Assembly: GCF_001679645.1 (NCBI RefSeq)
Contig: NZ_LRUN01000040.1
Coordinates: forward strand, 1 to 64,000
Origin: Pseudomonas bananamidigenes
Lineage (GTDB): Bacteria > Pseudomonadota > Gammaproteobacteria > Pseudomonadales > Pseudomonadaceae
Reading direction: 5' to 3'
Length of the DNA: 64,000 nucleotides
Part shown: positions 1-9,056 of the stretch, piece after piece
Layout of the letters: each line of letters begins with the position of its first letter
Position numbering within the stretch: the first letter of the stretch is position 1
Notes under the pieces: model-generated
Database searches by the model: none
Seen by the model: only the letters and a program-made list of their open reading frames with translations
Told to the model about the DNA's origin: nothing
Position numbers and translations under genes: made by a program

Positions 1-268
1 CGGAGCGAAGGAACCCCGAGCTTTAGCGAGCGGGCCGAACGTAGGAGCAAGCGTTTTTTTGCTTACTTTTTTTAGGCGTTTGTAAAAAAAGTGAGTCGCC
101 GTCAGGGCGAAACCCTAGGTGGCCGTTACCTCAGCAATGGATATGCATACAGATCGAAAAATGTGCAGCGTTCAAGATCTACCCCCTCACCCCAGCCCTC
201 TCCCCCAAGGGGGCGAGGGGGGAAAGGGAGCCGATCTTCATGAGTTTCAAAATTTCAGCTCGGCTCGG
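1..268. other. Gene-free left edge with two repeat-like segments
   Basis: No convincing gene is seen. Bases 1 to about 160 are A/T-run rich (T7 near 54-60 and near 67-73, A7 near 83-89) and resemble a non-coding sequence that I recall as recurring after genes in fluorescent pseudomonads; this is memory, not a search. Bases 182-222 form a C-rich/G-rich inverted repeat (CCCTCTCCCCC / GGGGGCGAGGGGG) of the 'ccctcaccccagccctctccc' type, seen again at 62718-62893. The hydrolase on the minus strand ends at 269, so this is its 3' flank and the hairpin could end its transcript. Confidence 0.5.
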
Positions 269-949
269 TCAACTCTGAAGAAACGCGGCCACCTTCTGTG
301 CGGCGGCAGCCAAATGCTGCTCATGCGTAAACCCGGAAACCTTGAGCGGCTTCAAATCATGATCCCCCGCCGCCAACCAAAACACTCCAATAGTCGGCGA
401 TAAGGAATACCCTTCGACAGCGCCCCGGTTGCCAAGAGCATCGCGCTCGCCTTGAACAATCAACGTCCGAGTCCGCAAAGAAGCCAGATGTTCGACCCGC
501 GGTTTCTCCGGTTTCCCAACCGCATAAAACGGATACCCCAGGCAAACCAACGCATCAGCGCCAAGCTCATCGGCAAGAAGACTGGCCATCCGCCCCCCCA
601 TCGACTTCCCGCCAACCGCCAAAACCCCAGCGACATGAAGTCGCACCAGGCCATACACCTCACGCCAACATTCGAGCAACTTCGGCGCCGGATTCGGCGG
701 GCGTTTGCTGCCGTCAATCCGCCGCTGCGCCATATAAGGAAACTCAAACCGCAACACGTTGATACCCAGCCCGGCAAGGCGCCCGGCCATATCCGTCATC
801 CACTCGCTGTCCATCGGCGCCCCGGCACCATGAGCAAGGATGAGGGTCGCCGAAGCCTCGCCAACAGCGGCATCCCAAAGCCACCCGTGATCCCGCACGC
901 ACTGCGCCCATTGATCCCCGTCAATACTGGCCTTGTGCTGTTTGTCCAT
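269..949 (-). CDS. Alpha/beta-family hydrolase (KANL3/Tex30-like)
   Basis: A cytosolic alpha/beta-hydrolase-fold protein of 226 residues. The N-terminal part has LILAHGAGAPMDSEWM, the usual oxyanion-side motif of this small family, then the nucleophile elbow GGKSMGGRMAS (G-x-S-x-G variant) and a late LAAGDHDL that carries the likely catalytic Asp and His. I chose the ATG at 949 because GAGG lies about 7 bases upstream and the N-terminus then fits the family; an upstream in-frame start at 1018 would overlap the cco promoter region. It is divergent from the first ccoN. The codons near its start contain an ANR box that probably serves ccoN. The substrate is unknown. Confidence 0.8.
   Translation of the reverse strand: MDKQHKASIDGDQWAQCVRDHGWLWDAAVGEASATLILAHGAGAPMDSEWMTDMAGRLAGLGINVLRFEFPYMAQRRIDGSKRPPNPAPKLLECWREVYGLVRLHVAGVLAVGGKSMGGRMASLLADELGADALVCLGYPFYAVGKPEKPRVEHLASLRTRTLIVQGERDALGNRGAVEGYSLSPTIGVFWLAAGDHDLKPLKVSGFTHEQHLAAAAQKVAAFLQS
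911..924 (+). promoter_or_regulatory. ANR/FNR box upstream of first cco operon (inside the divergent ORF)
   Basis: TTGATCCCCGTCAA matches the ANR/FNR consensus TTGAT-N4-ATCAA in nine of ten defined positions. It lies within the first codons of the divergent hydrolase, about 120 bases before the ccoN start at 1045. A TATAAC at 973-978 or a weaker element at 947-952 could be the -10; the first would place the box near -67, the second near -41. Activation of this operon by Anr under low oxygen is inferred from the box and from known regulation of one of the two cco operons in pseudomonads. Confidence 0.7.
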
Positions 950-1044
950 GCTTGCCTCGCTTTTAGTCTGCCTATAACTCCAGGCGAAGGGTTCGCGGCG
1001 TTTTCTGCGCGCACTCACTTCGGCTGAACCGTGGATGGGGAACC

Positions 1045-2469
1045 ATGAACACTTCTATCAGTACCGCCTACAACTACAAGGTGGTCCGCCAATTCGCCAT
1101 TATGACGGTGGTGTGGGGCATCGTCGGCATGGGGCTCGGGGTTTTTCTCGCGGCTCAATTGGTCTGGCCCGAACTCAACTTCAACCTGCCGTGGACCAGC
1201 TTCGGACGCCTGCGCCCGCTGCACACCAACGCGGTGATCTTCGCGTTCGGTGGCTGTGCCTTGTTCGCCAGTTCGTTCTACTCGGTGCAGCGCACCTGCC
1301 AGACGCAACTGTTCGCGCCGCAAATCGCCGCCTTCTGCTTCTGGGGCTGGCAACTGGTGATCCTGCTGGCGGCCATCAGCCTGCCGCTGGGTTACACCAG
1401 TTCCAAGGAATACGCCGAGCTGGAATGGCCGATCGACATTCTGATCACCATCGTCTGGGTCGCCTACGCCATCGTGTTCTTCGGCACGATCATGCAGCGC
1501 AAGACCAAACACATTTATGTGGGCAACTGGTTCTTCGGCGCATTCATCATCACCGTGGCGATCCTGCACATCGTCAACAACCTTGAGCTGCCGGTGAGCT
1601 TCACCAAGTCCTACTCGGTGTACGCCGGTGCAACCGACGCGATGGTGCAATGGTGGTACGGTCACAACGCCGTAGGCTTTTTCCTCACCGCCGGTTTTCT
1701 CGGGATGATGTACTACTTCGTACCGAAGCAGGCCGAACGTCCGGTGTATTCGTATCGCCTGTCGATCGTGCACTTCTGGGCGCTGATCACCCTGTACATC
1801 TGGGCCGGCCCGCACCACTTGCACTACACCGCGCTGCCGGACTGGGCGCAGTCGCTGGGCATGGTGATGTCGCTGATCCTGCTGGCACCGAGCTGGGGCG
1901 GCATGATCAACGGCATGATGACCCTTTCGGGCGCCTGGCATAAGTTGCGCAGTGACCCGATCCTGCGTTTCCTCGTGGTTTCGCTGGCGTTCTACGGCAT
2001 GTCGACCTTCGAAGGTCCGATGATGGCGATCAAGACCGTCAACGCCCTCTCCCACTACACCGACTGGACCATCGGCCACGTACACGCCGGCGCGCTCGGC
2101 TGGGTGGCGATGATTTCCATCGGCGCGCTGTACCACATGATCCCGAAAGTCTTCGGCAAAGAGCAGATGCACAGCATCGGCCTGATCAACGCGCACTTCT
2201 GGCTCGCGACCATCGGCACCGTTTTGTACATCGCGTCGATGTGGGTCAACGGCATCGCCCAGGGCCTGATGTGGCGTGCGGTGAACGAAGACGGCACGCT
2301 GACCTACTCCTTCGTCGAAACCCTGGTGGCCAGCCACCCTGGCTTCGTCGTGCGGTTGATCGGCGGGGCGATCTTCCTCAGCGGCATGTTGCTGATGGCT
2401 TACAACACCTGGCGCACCGTGCGGGCCTCGCAGCCTGCTGACGTCGTTGCCGCCGCGCAGATGGCCTGA
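1045..2469 (+). CDS. ccoN: cbb3-type cytochrome c oxidase subunit I, upstream copy
   Basis: Catalytic haem-copper subunit of a cbb3 terminal oxidase in the inner membrane. It reduces O2 to water at a haem b3-CuB centre and pumps protons. At 474 residues it has the family length, with about twelve hydrophobic helices. Diagnostic His-bearing segments are [23 protein letters not shown], the CuB pair in [14 protein letters not shown], and [13 protein letters not shown]. The ATG at 1045 follows GATGGGGAACC. It heads ccoNOQP, with ccoO starting 10 bases after its stop. Copy numbering differs between species: by position this corresponds to ccoN2 of P. aeruginosa, whose operon is Anr-induced, in agreement with the box at 911. 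Confidence 0.97.
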   Translation: MNTSISTAYNYKVVRQFAIMTVVWGIVGMGLGVFLAAQLVWPELNFNLPWTSFGRLRPLHTNAVIFAFGGCALFASSFYSVQRTCQTQLFAPQIAAFCFWGWQLVILLAAISLPLGYTSSKEYAELEWPIDILITIVWVAYAIVFFGTIMQRKTKHIYVGNWFFGAFIITVAILHIVNNLELPVSFTKSYSVYAGATDAMVQWWYGHNAVGFFLTAGFLGMMYYFVPKQAERPVYSYRLSIVHFWALITLYIWAGPHHLHYTALPDWAQSLGMVMSLILLAPSWGGMINGMMTLSGAWHKLRSDPILRFLVVSLAFYGMSTFEGPMMAIKTVNALSHYTDWTIGHVHAGALGWVAMISIGALYHMIPKVFGKEQMHSIGLINAHFWLATIGTVLYIASMWVNGIAQGLMWRAVNEDGTLTYSFVETLVASHPGFVVRLIGGAIFLSGMLLMAYNTWRTVRASQPADVVAAAQMA

Positions 2470-2479
2470 GGAGTCCGCC

Positions 2480-3088
2480 ATGAAACACGAAACGATTGAA
2501 AAGAACGTCGGCCTGCTGATGCTGCTGATGGTGTTCGCCGTGAGCATCGGCGGCCTGACCCAGATCGTCCCGCTGTTCTTTCAGGACGTGACCAACAAAC
2601 CGGTGGAAGGCATGAAGCCCTACACCGCGCTGCAACTGGAAGGCCGCGACATCTACATCCGCGAAGGCTGCGTCGGCTGCCACTCGCAGATGATTCGTCC
2701 GTTCCGCGCCGAAACCGAACGCTACGGCCACTACTCGGTGGCCGGCGAGAGCGTGTGGGATCACCCGTTCCTGTGGGGTTCGAAACGCACCGGTCCGGAC
2801 CTGGCCCGTGTGGGCGGTCGTTACTCGGATGACTGGCACCGTGCGCACTTGTACAACCCGCGCAACGTCGTGCCGGAATCGAAGATGCCGGCCTACCCGT
2901 GGCTGGTCACCCAACCGCTCGACAGCAGCCATACCGAAACCAAGCTCAAGGTCATGCGCACCCTCGGCGTGCCTTACACCGACGACGACATCAGCGGTGC
3001 GGTGGCCAGCCTCAAGGGCAAGAGCGAAATGGACGCCCTCGTCTCCTACCTGCAAGTGCTCGGCACTGCAATCAAGAGCAAGAGGTGA
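2480..3088 (+). CDS. ccoO: cbb3 oxidase mono-haem subunit II, upstream copy
   Basis: Membrane-anchored monohaem cytochrome c of the cbb3 complex that passes electrons to CcoN. An N-terminal membrane helix (about residues 10-30, [16 protein letters not shown]) is followed by the haem c site CVGCH (Cys64, Cys67, His68) and Met-containing downstream segments typical of CcoO. The product has 202 residues. I chose the ATG at 2480, preceded by GAGGAG; an in-frame start at 2447 would extend into the end of ccoN and has no family support. It is almost identical to the CcoO at 6163 over most of its length and differs mainly in residues 140-190. Confidence 0.97.
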   Translation: MKHETIEKNVGLLMLLMVFAVSIGGLTQIVPLFFQDVTNKPVEGMKPYTALQLEGRDIYIREGCVGCHSQMIRPFRAETERYGHYSVAGESVWDHPFLWGSKRTGPDLARVGGRYSDDWHRAHLYNPRNVVPESKMPAYPWLVTQPLDSSHTETKLKVMRTLGVPYTDDDISGAVASLKGKSEMDALVSYLQVLGTAIKSKR

Positions 3089-3091
3089 GAC

Positions 3092-3289
3092 ATGGCCATT
3101 GAAATGAGCGCGGGGCTGATTCGCGGCCTCGGCACGGTCGTGGTGTTCGTGGCCTTCGTCGGCCTGACCCTGTGGGTGTTCAACCGCAAGCGCACGCCGG
3201 AATTTGCCGAAGCGCGCCTGCTGCCGTTCGCCGACGAGCCGCAACCCGACCCAACCCCTGCAACTGAAACAAGGAGTACCCGGTCATGA
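3092..3289 (+). CDS. ccoQ: cbb3 oxidase subunit CcoQ/FixQ, upstream copy
   Basis: Small single-span subunit of 65 residues that stabilises the cbb3 complex. The sequence shows one hydrophobic helix (about residues 9-27, [17 protein letters not shown]) followed by a basic then acidic soluble tail ([18 protein letters not shown]), as expected for CcoQ. The ATG lies 3 bases after the ccoO stop with AGAGGTGA before it, and the stop overlaps the ccoP start by 4 bases (ATGA), so translation is probably coupled. Confidence 0.93.
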   Translation: MAIEMSAGLIRGLGTVVVFVAFVGLTLWVFNRKRTPEFAEARLLPFADEPQPDPTPATETRSTRS

Positions 3290-4239
3290 CCACCTTCTGG
3301 AGTACGTGGATCTGCGTACTGACCATCGGCAGCCTGATCGGCCTGACCTGGCTGCTGGTCGGCACCCGTCGGGGCGAAACCAAGGGCAGCGTCGACCAGA
3401 CCATGGGCCACAGCTTCGACGGCATCGAGGAGTACGACAACCCGCTGCCGCAGTGGTGGTTCATGCTGTTCGCCGGCACGCTGGTGTTTTCCGTGGGCTA
3501 TCTGATCCTCTATCCGGGCCTCGGTAACTGGAAGGGCATCCTGCCCGGCTACGAGGACGGCTGGACGGGCGTCCACGAGTGGGAAAAGGAAATGAGCAAG
3601 GCCGACGCCAAATTCGGGCCGATCTTCGCAAAATTCGCCGCCATGCCGGTGGAAGAAGTGGCGAAGGATCCGCAGGCGCTGAAAATGGGTGGCCGTCTGT
3701 TCGCCTCCAACTGCTCGGTGTGTCACGGCTCGGACGCCAAGGGCGCCTTCGGCTTCCCTAACCTCGCCGACCAGGACTGGCGCTGGGGCGGCAGCGCCGA
3801 GACGATCAAGACCACCATCATGGGTGGCCGGGTTGCGGCAATGCCGGCCTGGGGCGAGTCGCTCGGTGAGGCGGGCGTGAAAAACGTCGCCGCCTATGTG
3901 CGTCACGAACTGGCCGGGCTGCCACTGCCGGCGGACAACAAGGCCGACCTGCAAGCCGGACAGCAAACATTCAGCACCATGTGCGTAGCCTGTCATGGGG
4001 CAACCGGCCAGGGCACTGAAGCCATGGGTGCGCCGAACCTGACGCACCCGACCGGATTTATCTATGGCACCAGCCTGACTCAACTCGAACAGACCATCCG
4101 CCATGGTCGTCAGGGCCACATGCCGGCTCAGAGCGAGCTGCTGGGCAACGATAAAGTGCAATTGCTGGCCGCTTATGTGTACAGCCTTAGCCATGGATTG
4201 AATACAGAAAAACTGATTACTGAAGAGAATAAACAGTAA
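3286..4239 (+). CDS. ccoP: cbb3 oxidase di-haem subunit III, upstream copy
   Basis: Membrane-bound dihaem cytochrome c that receives electrons from soluble c-type cytochromes and hands them to CcoO. The product has 317 residues: two N-terminal membrane helices (about 5-25 and 57-78), then two cytochrome c domains with CSVCH (Cys143, Cys146, His147) and CVACH (Cys233, Cys236, His237). The ATGA overlap with ccoQ fixes the start. Compared with the second CcoP it lacks about 13 residues in the periplasmic linker after LPGY (near residue 90). A GC-rich hairpin follows at 4254-4280. Confidence 0.97.
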   Translation: MTTFWSTWICVLTIGSLIGLTWLLVGTRRGETKGSVDQTMGHSFDGIEEYDNPLPQWWFMLFAGTLVFSVGYLILYPGLGNWKGILPGYEDGWTGVHEWEKEMSKADAKFGPIFAKFAAMPVEEVAKDPQALKMGGRLFASNCSVCHGSDAKGAFGFPNLADQDWRWGGSAETIKTTIMGGRVAAMPAWGESLGEAGVKNVAAYVRHELAGLPLPADNKADLQAGQQTFSTMCVACHGATGQGTEAMGAPNLTHPTGFIYGTSLTQLEQTIRHGRQGHMPAQSELLGNDKVQLLAAYVYSLSHGLNTEKLITEENKQ

Positions 4240-4253
4240 TCATTGAGCACAAC

Positions 4254-4280
4254 ACTGCCGCACGTTTCCAGTGCGGCAGT
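4254..4280 (+). terminator. Possible terminator hairpin after first ccoP
   Basis: A perfect 10-bp stem ACTGCCGCAC/GTGCGGCAGT with a 7-base loop starts 15 bases after the ccoP stop. Only a short TTCC follows instead of a U-run, so termination efficiency is uncertain. Confidence 0.4.
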
Positions 4281-4622
4281 TTCCAGCCTCTTTGCGACGC
4301 ATTGTCGCACCCCCTCTTCCCCTCTCCTTTCGGTTCCCCGGATTCGGGTCTACGCTTGCTCGATGCGGACTGGCCCGTGCCGGTTCCATGTTGCCCCTGA
4401 ACGAGGCGTTGAACGAATCGGCTGACTGACATGGCCGCAAAGGCCGGTAGATACCGGCTGTCGCGCCGATGACCGTCCGTCACCCGAACCTGGCGTTCGA
4501 ACAGACCCCGTTTCGGTCGACCGGGACCCCTCGCTTTTTTTGTCCGCCGGGAGATTTTTTCCGAGGGAAATTTTGTCCTTACGCGGCGCATGGAAAGGCC
4601 GCAGAATCAGCGTTGGAAAGCA

Positions 4623-4636
4623 TTGACCCAGGTCAT
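4623..4636 (+). promoter_or_regulatory. Weak ANR-like box before second cco operon
   Basis: TTGACCCAGGTCAT has the TTGA(C/T)-N4-(A/G)TCA layout of an ANR site but departs from the TTGAT-N4-ATCAA consensus at three defined positions. A possible -10 (CTACAT, 4663-4668) would place its centre near -45. One of the two pseudomonad cco operons is usually Anr-independent; this weaker match fits low or no Anr control. Confidence 0.35.
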
Positions 4637-4720
4637 GGCGCGTTGCATTGACCCCCTGCTTTCTACATACTTGCGACCGATTTTAATCCTAATAAAACAC
4701 CCAAACCGTGGAACCTTAGA

Positions 4721-6163
4721 ATGAGCACAGCAATCAGTCCGACTGCTTATAACTATAAGGTAGTCCGCCAGTTCGCCATCATGACGGTGGTCTGGGGGAT
4801 CCTTGGCATGGGGCTCGGTGTCTTCATCGCCTCGCAACTGGTCTGGCCGGAGTTGAATTTCGGTCTGCCGTGGACGAGCTTTGGACGCCTGCGCCCGTTG
4901 CACACAAACCTGGTGATTTTCGCCTTCGGTGGTTGTGCACTGTTCGCCACTTCCTACTATGTCGTGCAGCGAACCTGCCAGACGCGACTGATTTCCGACA
5001 GCCTCGCGGCCTTCACCTTCTGGGGCTGGCAAGCCGTGATCGTCGGCGCGCTGATTACCTTGCCGCTGGGTTACACCACCACCAAGGAATACGCGGAACT
5101 GGAATGGCCCCTCGCCATTCTGCTGGCCATTGTCTGGGTCACCTACGGTCTGGTGTTCTTCGGCACCATCACCAAGCGCAAGACCAAACACATCTATGTG
5201 GGTAACTGGTTCTACGGCGCGTTCATCGTCGTGACGGCGATGCTGCACATCGTCAACCACGCGTCCCTGCCGGTGAGTTTCTTCAAGTCCTACTCCGCCT
5301 ACTCGGGCGCGACCGACGCGATGATCCAGTGGTGGTACGGCCACAACGCTGTGGGCTTCTTCCTGACCACCGGCTTCCTGGGGATGATGTACTACTTCGT
5401 GCCGAAACAGGCCGAACGTCCGATCTACTCCTATCGTCTGTCGATCGTGCACTTCTGGGCACTGATCACCCTGTACATCTGGGCCGGTCCGCACCACCTG
5501 CACTACACCGCGCTGCCGGATTGGGCACAATCGCTGGGCATGGCCATGTCGATCATCCTGCTGGCGCCAAGCTGGGGCGGCATGATCAACGGCATGATGA
5601 CCCTGTCGGGTGCCTGGCATAAGCTGCGCACCGACCCGATCCTGCGTTTCCTCGTGGTCTCGCTGGCGTTCTACGGCATGTCGACCTTCGAAGGTCCGAT
5701 GATGGCGATCAAGACCGTCAACTCGCTCTCGCACTACACCGACTGGACCATCGGCCACGTACACGCCGGTGCGCTCGGCTGGGTGGCGATGATCTCGATC
5801 GGCGCGATCTACCACATGATCCCGAAACTGTTCGGCCGCGCGCAGATGCACAGCGTCGGTCTGATCAACGCGCACTTCTGGCTCGCGACCATCGGCACCG
5901 TGCTGTACATCGCTTCGATGTGGGTCAACGGCATCACTCAAGGCCTGATGTGGCGTGCAATCAACGACGACGGCACCCTCACCTACTCGTTCGTCGAAGC
6001 GCTGCAGGCCAGCCACCCTGGCTACATCGTCCGTGCCCTGGGCGGTGCGTTCTTCGCCAGTGGCATGCTGTTGATGGCCTACAACGTGTGGCGCACCGTT
6101 CGCGCCTCGGACCCGGCTGAAGCTGAAGCCGCCGCCAAGATCGCCGTAGTTGGAGCTCACTGA
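4721..6163 (+). CDS. ccoN: cbb3-type cytochrome c oxidase subunit I, downstream copy
   Basis: Second catalytic cbb3 subunit, 480 residues, with the same helices and metal-ligand segments as the copy at 1045 ([49 protein letters not shown]). The N-terminus is two residues longer ([18 protein letters not shown]) and the C-terminus ends [15 protein letters not shown]. The central third is almost identical to the first copy at DNA level, which suggests recent duplication or gene conversion. Its stop overlaps the ccoO start by one base. By position it corresponds to ccoN1 of P. aeruginosa, the constitutive oxidase; the weaker ANR-like box upstream agrees with that. Confidence 0.97.
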   Translation: MSTAISPTAYNYKVVRQFAIMTVVWGILGMGLGVFIASQLVWPELNFGLPWTSFGRLRPLHTNLVIFAFGGCALFATSYYVVQRTCQTRLISDSLAAFTFWGWQAVIVGALITLPLGYTTTKEYAELEWPLAILLAIVWVTYGLVFFGTITKRKTKHIYVGNWFYGAFIVVTAMLHIVNHASLPVSFFKSYSAYSGATDAMIQWWYGHNAVGFFLTTGFLGMMYYFVPKQAERPIYSYRLSIVHFWALITLYIWAGPHHLHYTALPDWAQSLGMAMSIILLAPSWGGMINGMMTLSGAWHKLRTDPILRFLVVSLAFYGMSTFEGPMMAIKTVNSLSHYTDWTIGHVHAGALGWVAMISIGAIYHMIPKLFGRAQMHSVGLINAHFWLATIGTVLYIASMWVNGITQGLMWRAINDDGTLTYSFVEALQASHPGYIVRALGGAFFASGMLLMAYNVWRTVRASDPAEAEAAAKIAVVGAH

Positions 6164-6771
6164 TGAAGCATGAAGCTGTCGAGAAGAACATCGGCCTGCT
6201 GGCCTTCTTCATGGTCATCGCCGTCAGCGTCGGTGGCCTGACCCAAATCGTTCCGCTGTTTTTCCAGGACGTCACCAACAAGCCGGTCGAAGGCATGAAG
6301 CCGCGCACCGCCCTTGAACTGGAAGGCCGCGACGTTTACATCGCCAACGGCTGTGTCGGCTGCCACTCGCAGATGATCCGCCCGTTCCGTGCCGAGACCG
6401 AACGCTACGGCCACTACTCGGTCGCCGGTGAAAGCGTGTGGGATCACCCGTTCCTGTGGGGTTCCAAGCGTACCGGCCCGGACCTGGCCCGTGTCGGCGG
6501 TCGTTACTCCGATGACTGGCAGCGTGCGCACTTGTACAACCCGCGCAACGTCGTGCCTGAATCGAAAATGCCGGCTTACCCGTTCCTCGTGGAAAACAAG
6601 CTCGACGGCAAAGACACGGCCAGAAAAATGGAAGTGTTGCGCACGCTCGGCGTCCCTTACACCGACGAAGACATTGCCGGTGCAAAAGATGCTGTGAAGG
6701 GTAAAACCGAAATGGACGCGCTGGTGGCCTATCTGCAAGGCCTGGGCACCATCATCAAAAGCAAACGGTGA
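6163..6771 (+). CDS. ccoO: cbb3 oxidase mono-haem subunit II, downstream copy
   Basis: Monohaem membrane cytochrome c of 202 residues with an N-terminal anchor ([17 protein letters not shown]) and the haem site CVGCH near residues 64-68. It has the same length as the first copy and is nearly identical through the haem domain ([16 protein letters not shown]); divergence is concentrated in the segment [22 protein letters not shown] couples it to ccoN. It serves the second cbb3 oxidase, although subunit exchange between the two complexes is conceivable given the similarity. Confidence 0.97.
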   Translation: MKHEAVEKNIGLLAFFMVIAVSVGGLTQIVPLFFQDVTNKPVEGMKPRTALELEGRDVYIANGCVGCHSQMIRPFRAETERYGHYSVAGESVWDHPFLWGSKRTGPDLARVGGRYSDDWQRAHLYNPRNVVPESKMPAYPFLVENKLDGKDTARKMEVLRTLGVPYTDEDIAGAKDAVKGKTEMDALVAYLQGLGTIIKSKR

Positions 6772-6776
6772 TTCTG

Positions 6777-6962
6777 ATGGATATCGGGATGATTCGAGGC
6801 CTGGGCACCGTTGTCGTGATGGTTGCCTTCATCGGCCTGGCGTTGTGGGTGTTCAGCCCCAAGCGCAAGTCGGAGTTTGAAGACGCGACCTTGCTGCCCT
6901 TCGCGGATGATCCCGAAGCCATCAAGCACGTCGAGCAAGCTTCTAGGAGTAACAAAGAATGA
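6777..6962 (+). CDS. ccoQ: cbb3 oxidase subunit CcoQ/FixQ, downstream copy
   Basis: Single-span accessory subunit of 61 residues. A hydrophobic helix ([20 protein letters not shown]) is followed by a charged tail ([17 protein letters not shown]), both parallel to the first CcoQ. I chose the ATG at 6777; an in-frame GTG at 6768 would overlap the ccoO stop and add MIL. The stop overlaps the ccoP start by 4 bases. Confidence 0.9.
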   Translation: MDIGMIRGLGTVVVMVAFIGLALWVFSPKRKSEFEDATLLPFADDPEAIKHVEQASRSNKE

Positions 6963-7942
6963 CTACATTCTGGAGTCTGTACGTCACAGTCCTCAGTCTC
7001 GGTACGATCTTTTCCCTGACCTGGCTGTTGCTGTCGACCCGCAAGGGTCAGCGCGCCGAGCAGACCGACGAGACGGTCGGCCACTCCTTCGACGGGATCG
7101 AGGAGTACGACAACCCGCTGCCGAAATGGTGGTTCATGCTGTTCGTGGGCACCATCGTCTTCGCCCTGGGTTACCTGGTGCTGTACCCGGGCCTGGGCAG
7201 CTGGAAAGGTCTGCTGCCGGGCTACAACTACCTCGATAACGAAAAGCAGACCCCGTTCGCCAACGGCCAGACCGGCTGGACCGGCGTTCACGAGTGGGAA
7301 AAGGAAATGGCTCGCTCGGACGCCAAGTTCGGTCCGATCTTCGCCAAGTTCGCGGCGATGCCAATCGAGGAAGTCGCGAAAGATCCGCAAGCCCTGAAGA
7401 TGGGCGGTCGTCTGTTCGCGTCCAACTGCTCGGTCTGCCACGGTTCCGACGCCAAGGGTGCCTACGGCTTCCCTAACCTGACCGACGCCGACTGGCGCTG
7501 GGGCGGCGAACCGGAAACCATCAAGACCACCATCATGGGCGGTCGTCACGCGGTGATGCCGGCCTGGGCCGAAGTGATCGGCGAGCAAGGCGTGGCGGAC
7601 GTGGCGGCATTCGTGCTGACCAATCTGGATGGCCGCAAGCTGCCGGAAGGCACCAAGGCCGATCCGGCCAACGGCCAGAAACTGTTCGCTGCCAACTGCG
7701 TGGCCTGCCACGGTCCGGAAGGTAAAGGCACGCCGGCTATGGGCGCCCCGAACCTGACCCACCCGGCGGCGTTCATCTACGGCTCGAGCTTCGCGCAGCT
7801 GCAGCAGACCATCCGTTACGGCCGTCAGGGCCAGATGCCTGCCCAGGAACAACTGCAAGGCAACGACAAGGTTCACCTGCTGGCGGCTTATGTTTACAGC
7901 CTGTCTCACGGTGAAAAAGCTCCGGAAGCCGAGGCGCAGTAA
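6959..7942 (+). CDS. ccoP: cbb3 oxidase di-haem subunit III, downstream copy
   Basis: Dihaem membrane cytochrome c of 327 residues: two N-terminal helices, then CSVCH and CVACH haem domains. Relative to the first CcoP it carries extra residues ([17 protein letters not shown]) in the linker between the second helix and the first haem domain, close to where the periplasmic part begins. The start is fixed by the ATGA overlap with ccoQ. A strong terminator follows 24 bases after the stop, closing the second operon. Confidence 0.97.
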   Translation: MTTFWSLYVTVLSLGTIFSLTWLLLSTRKGQRAEQTDETVGHSFDGIEEYDNPLPKWWFMLFVGTIVFALGYLVLYPGLGSWKGLLPGYNYLDNEKQTPFANGQTGWTGVHEWEKEMARSDAKFGPIFAKFAAMPIEEVAKDPQALKMGGRLFASNCSVCHGSDAKGAYGFPNLTDADWRWGGEPETIKTTIMGGRHAVMPAWAEVIGEQGVADVAAFVLTNLDGRKLPEGTKADPANGQKLFAANCVACHGPEGKGTPAMGAPNLTHPAAFIYGSSFAQLQQTIRYGRQGQMPAQEQLQGNDKVHLLAAYVYSLSHGEKAPEAEAQ

Positions 7943-7966
7943 GGCCAACGCTTGAAGCAAAAAAAT

Positions 7967-7999
7967 GGCCCCGCCAGTGAGAACTGGCGGGGCCTTTTT
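7967..7999 (+). terminator. Rho-independent terminator of second cco operon
   Basis: A perfect 12-bp stem GGCCCCGCCAGT/ACTGGCGGGGCC with a GAGA loop is followed by TTTTTG. It lies directly after ccoP and before the toxin-antitoxin pair. Confidence 0.93.
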
Positions 8000-8111
8000 G
8001 TTTCTGCCCTTTGAATGGCCGACCAGCGGTCAGGCTCGTCAGGCCTTCCCGGTTGTGAGACGCCAGAAGCGGTAGTAACGTTGCTACATATCTTCTTCAG
8101 GAGAGGTCGCA

Positions 8112-8369
8112 ATGATGGCCATCACCACCATTTCCAGCCGTGAATTCAATCAGGACACAAGCAGTGCCAAAAAAGCCACCCGCAATGGGCCGGTGATCAT
8201 CACTGATCGTGGCAAGCCCGCCCACGTACTGCTAAGCATTGAGGAGTACGAAAAACTCACCGGCCTCAACGCGAGCATTGTCGATCTGCTGGTCATGCCT
8301 GAAGCAGCAGACATCGAGTTCGAAACCGAGCGTGCCGTAATCACTCACCGCCCCGTGGATCTGTCCTGA
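8112..8369 (+). CDS. Type II antitoxin, Phd/YefM family
   Basis: An 85-residue antitoxin with the Phd/YefM fold: ISSREFNQDTSSAKKATRNGPVIITDRGKPAHVLLSIEEY is the standard N-terminal DNA-binding half of this family, followed by an acidic C-terminal tail expected to wrap the toxin. AGGAG at 8099-8103 suits the ATG at 8112, with a second ATG directly behind it. The stop TGA abuts the toxin ATG with no gap, so translation is coupled. Such antitoxins usually repress their own promoter. The module interrupts an otherwise conserved order in which ccoG follows ccoP. Confidence 0.9.
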   Translation: MMAITTISSREFNQDTSSAKKATRNGPVIITDRGKPAHVLLSIEEYEKLTGLNASIVDLLVMPEAADIEFETERAVITHRPVDLS

Positions 8370-8798
8370 ATGTATTTGCTCGACACCAATGTGATTTCCG
8401 AACTGCGCAAACCCCAGGCCGACAGGAACGTTGTCGCCTGGGCCAAAACGGTCATTGCCCCTCGCATGTTCATCTCGGCCATTACCTTGAAGGAACTGGA
8501 GACCGGCGTCCTTCGCATGGAGCGCCGAGACCCGGCTCAAGGCAAGGTTCTGCGCACCTGGCTCAAGCGCCACGTGATGCCGGCCTTCGACGCGAGAATC
8601 CTGCCGGTCGATGCGGCAGTCGCACTGCGATGTGCGCGCCTTCATGTGCCAGACCAGGCCAATGAAAGTGATGCGTTGATTGCTGCAACGGCGTTGGTGC
8701 ATGGCCTGACAGTGGTCACCCGAAATGTCGCCGACTTTGAATCCAGTGGCGTTGCATTGATCAATCCGTGGGACAGCAGAAATGGCGATACCTTTTGA
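8370..8798 (+). CDS. Type II toxin, PIN-domain ribonuclease (VapC/FitB-like)
   Basis: A 142-residue PIN-domain protein. The acidic metal site is complete: Asp5 in LLDTNVIS, Glu42 in TLKELETG, Asp101 in NESDALIAATA and Asp122 in RNVADFE. The pattern fits FitB/VapC toxins that are paired with Phd-type antitoxins and cleave RNA, often tRNA; the real target cannot be read from sequence. It starts immediately at the antitoxin stop. An intact active site suggests a functional toxin rather than a relic. Confidence 0.9.
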   Translation: MYLLDTNVISELRKPQADRNVVAWAKTVIAPRMFISAITLKELETGVLRMERRDPAQGKVLRTWLKRHVMPAFDARILPVDAAVALRCARLHVPDQANESDALIAATALVHGLTVVTRNVADFESSGVALINPWDSRNGDTF

Positions 8799-8876
8799 TT
8801 TCGTCTCAACGTCGGCCAGGAATGCGGGACCAGCGAACGACGCTGCTCGCAAACCCGTCCATACTTAGCAAGTCAA

Positions 8877-8890
8877 TTGATCTGCATCAT
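8877..8890 (+). promoter_or_regulatory. ANR/FNR box upstream of ccoG
   Basis: TTGATCTGCATCAT matches TTGAT-N4-ATCAA at nine of ten defined positions. It lies 166 bases before the ccoG start and after the toxin gene stop, so ccoGH probably has its own promoter with Anr input. I see no clear -10 at the ideal distance. Confidence 0.6.
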
Positions 8891-9056
8891 GCTTTGTTGC
8901 ATTCGCTACACCATTCAGGATATTTCCCCAACGCGACCAAAGGTCGCACCCGTTCGTCGGCATCACAGGCGTATCATTGCGCCACCGCAACACCCTTTCT
9001 GACCCCGGCCGGCACGTATCGGCCGAGGCATTTTTCCACTGCCGTGGGATGCAACG

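Larger units (their letters stand above)
4240..4720. other. Intergenic region between the two cco operons
   Basis: This 481-base gap holds no supported gene; the short ORFs in it have no family features. It begins with a perfect 10-bp hairpin at 4254-4280 (ACTGCCGCAC / GTGCGGCAGT) that may end the first operon, and it finishes with a weak ANR-like box at 4623-4636 and an AT-rich segment (4660-4700) that can hold the promoter of the second operon. The middle (about 4300-4600) shows no clear signal. Confidence 0.6.

Noticed and set aside
119-403. 94-residue frame at the left edge
   Set aside because: It runs through a CCCTCACCCCAGCCCTCTCC-type repeat (HPSPLPQGGEGG peptide artefact) and into the antisense of the hydrolase.
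1015-2547. 510-residue open frame on the minus strand opposite the first ccoN
   Set aside because: It is rich in His, Asp, Gly and Arg with no family features and is the mirror of a GC-biased gene; a matching shadow (517 residues) lies opposite the second ccoN at 4607-6160.
8755-8775. TTGATCAA near the toxin gene end as an Anr site
   Set aside because: The half-sites are fused without the 4-base spacer and it lies inside the toxin coding sequence; the box at 8877 is better.
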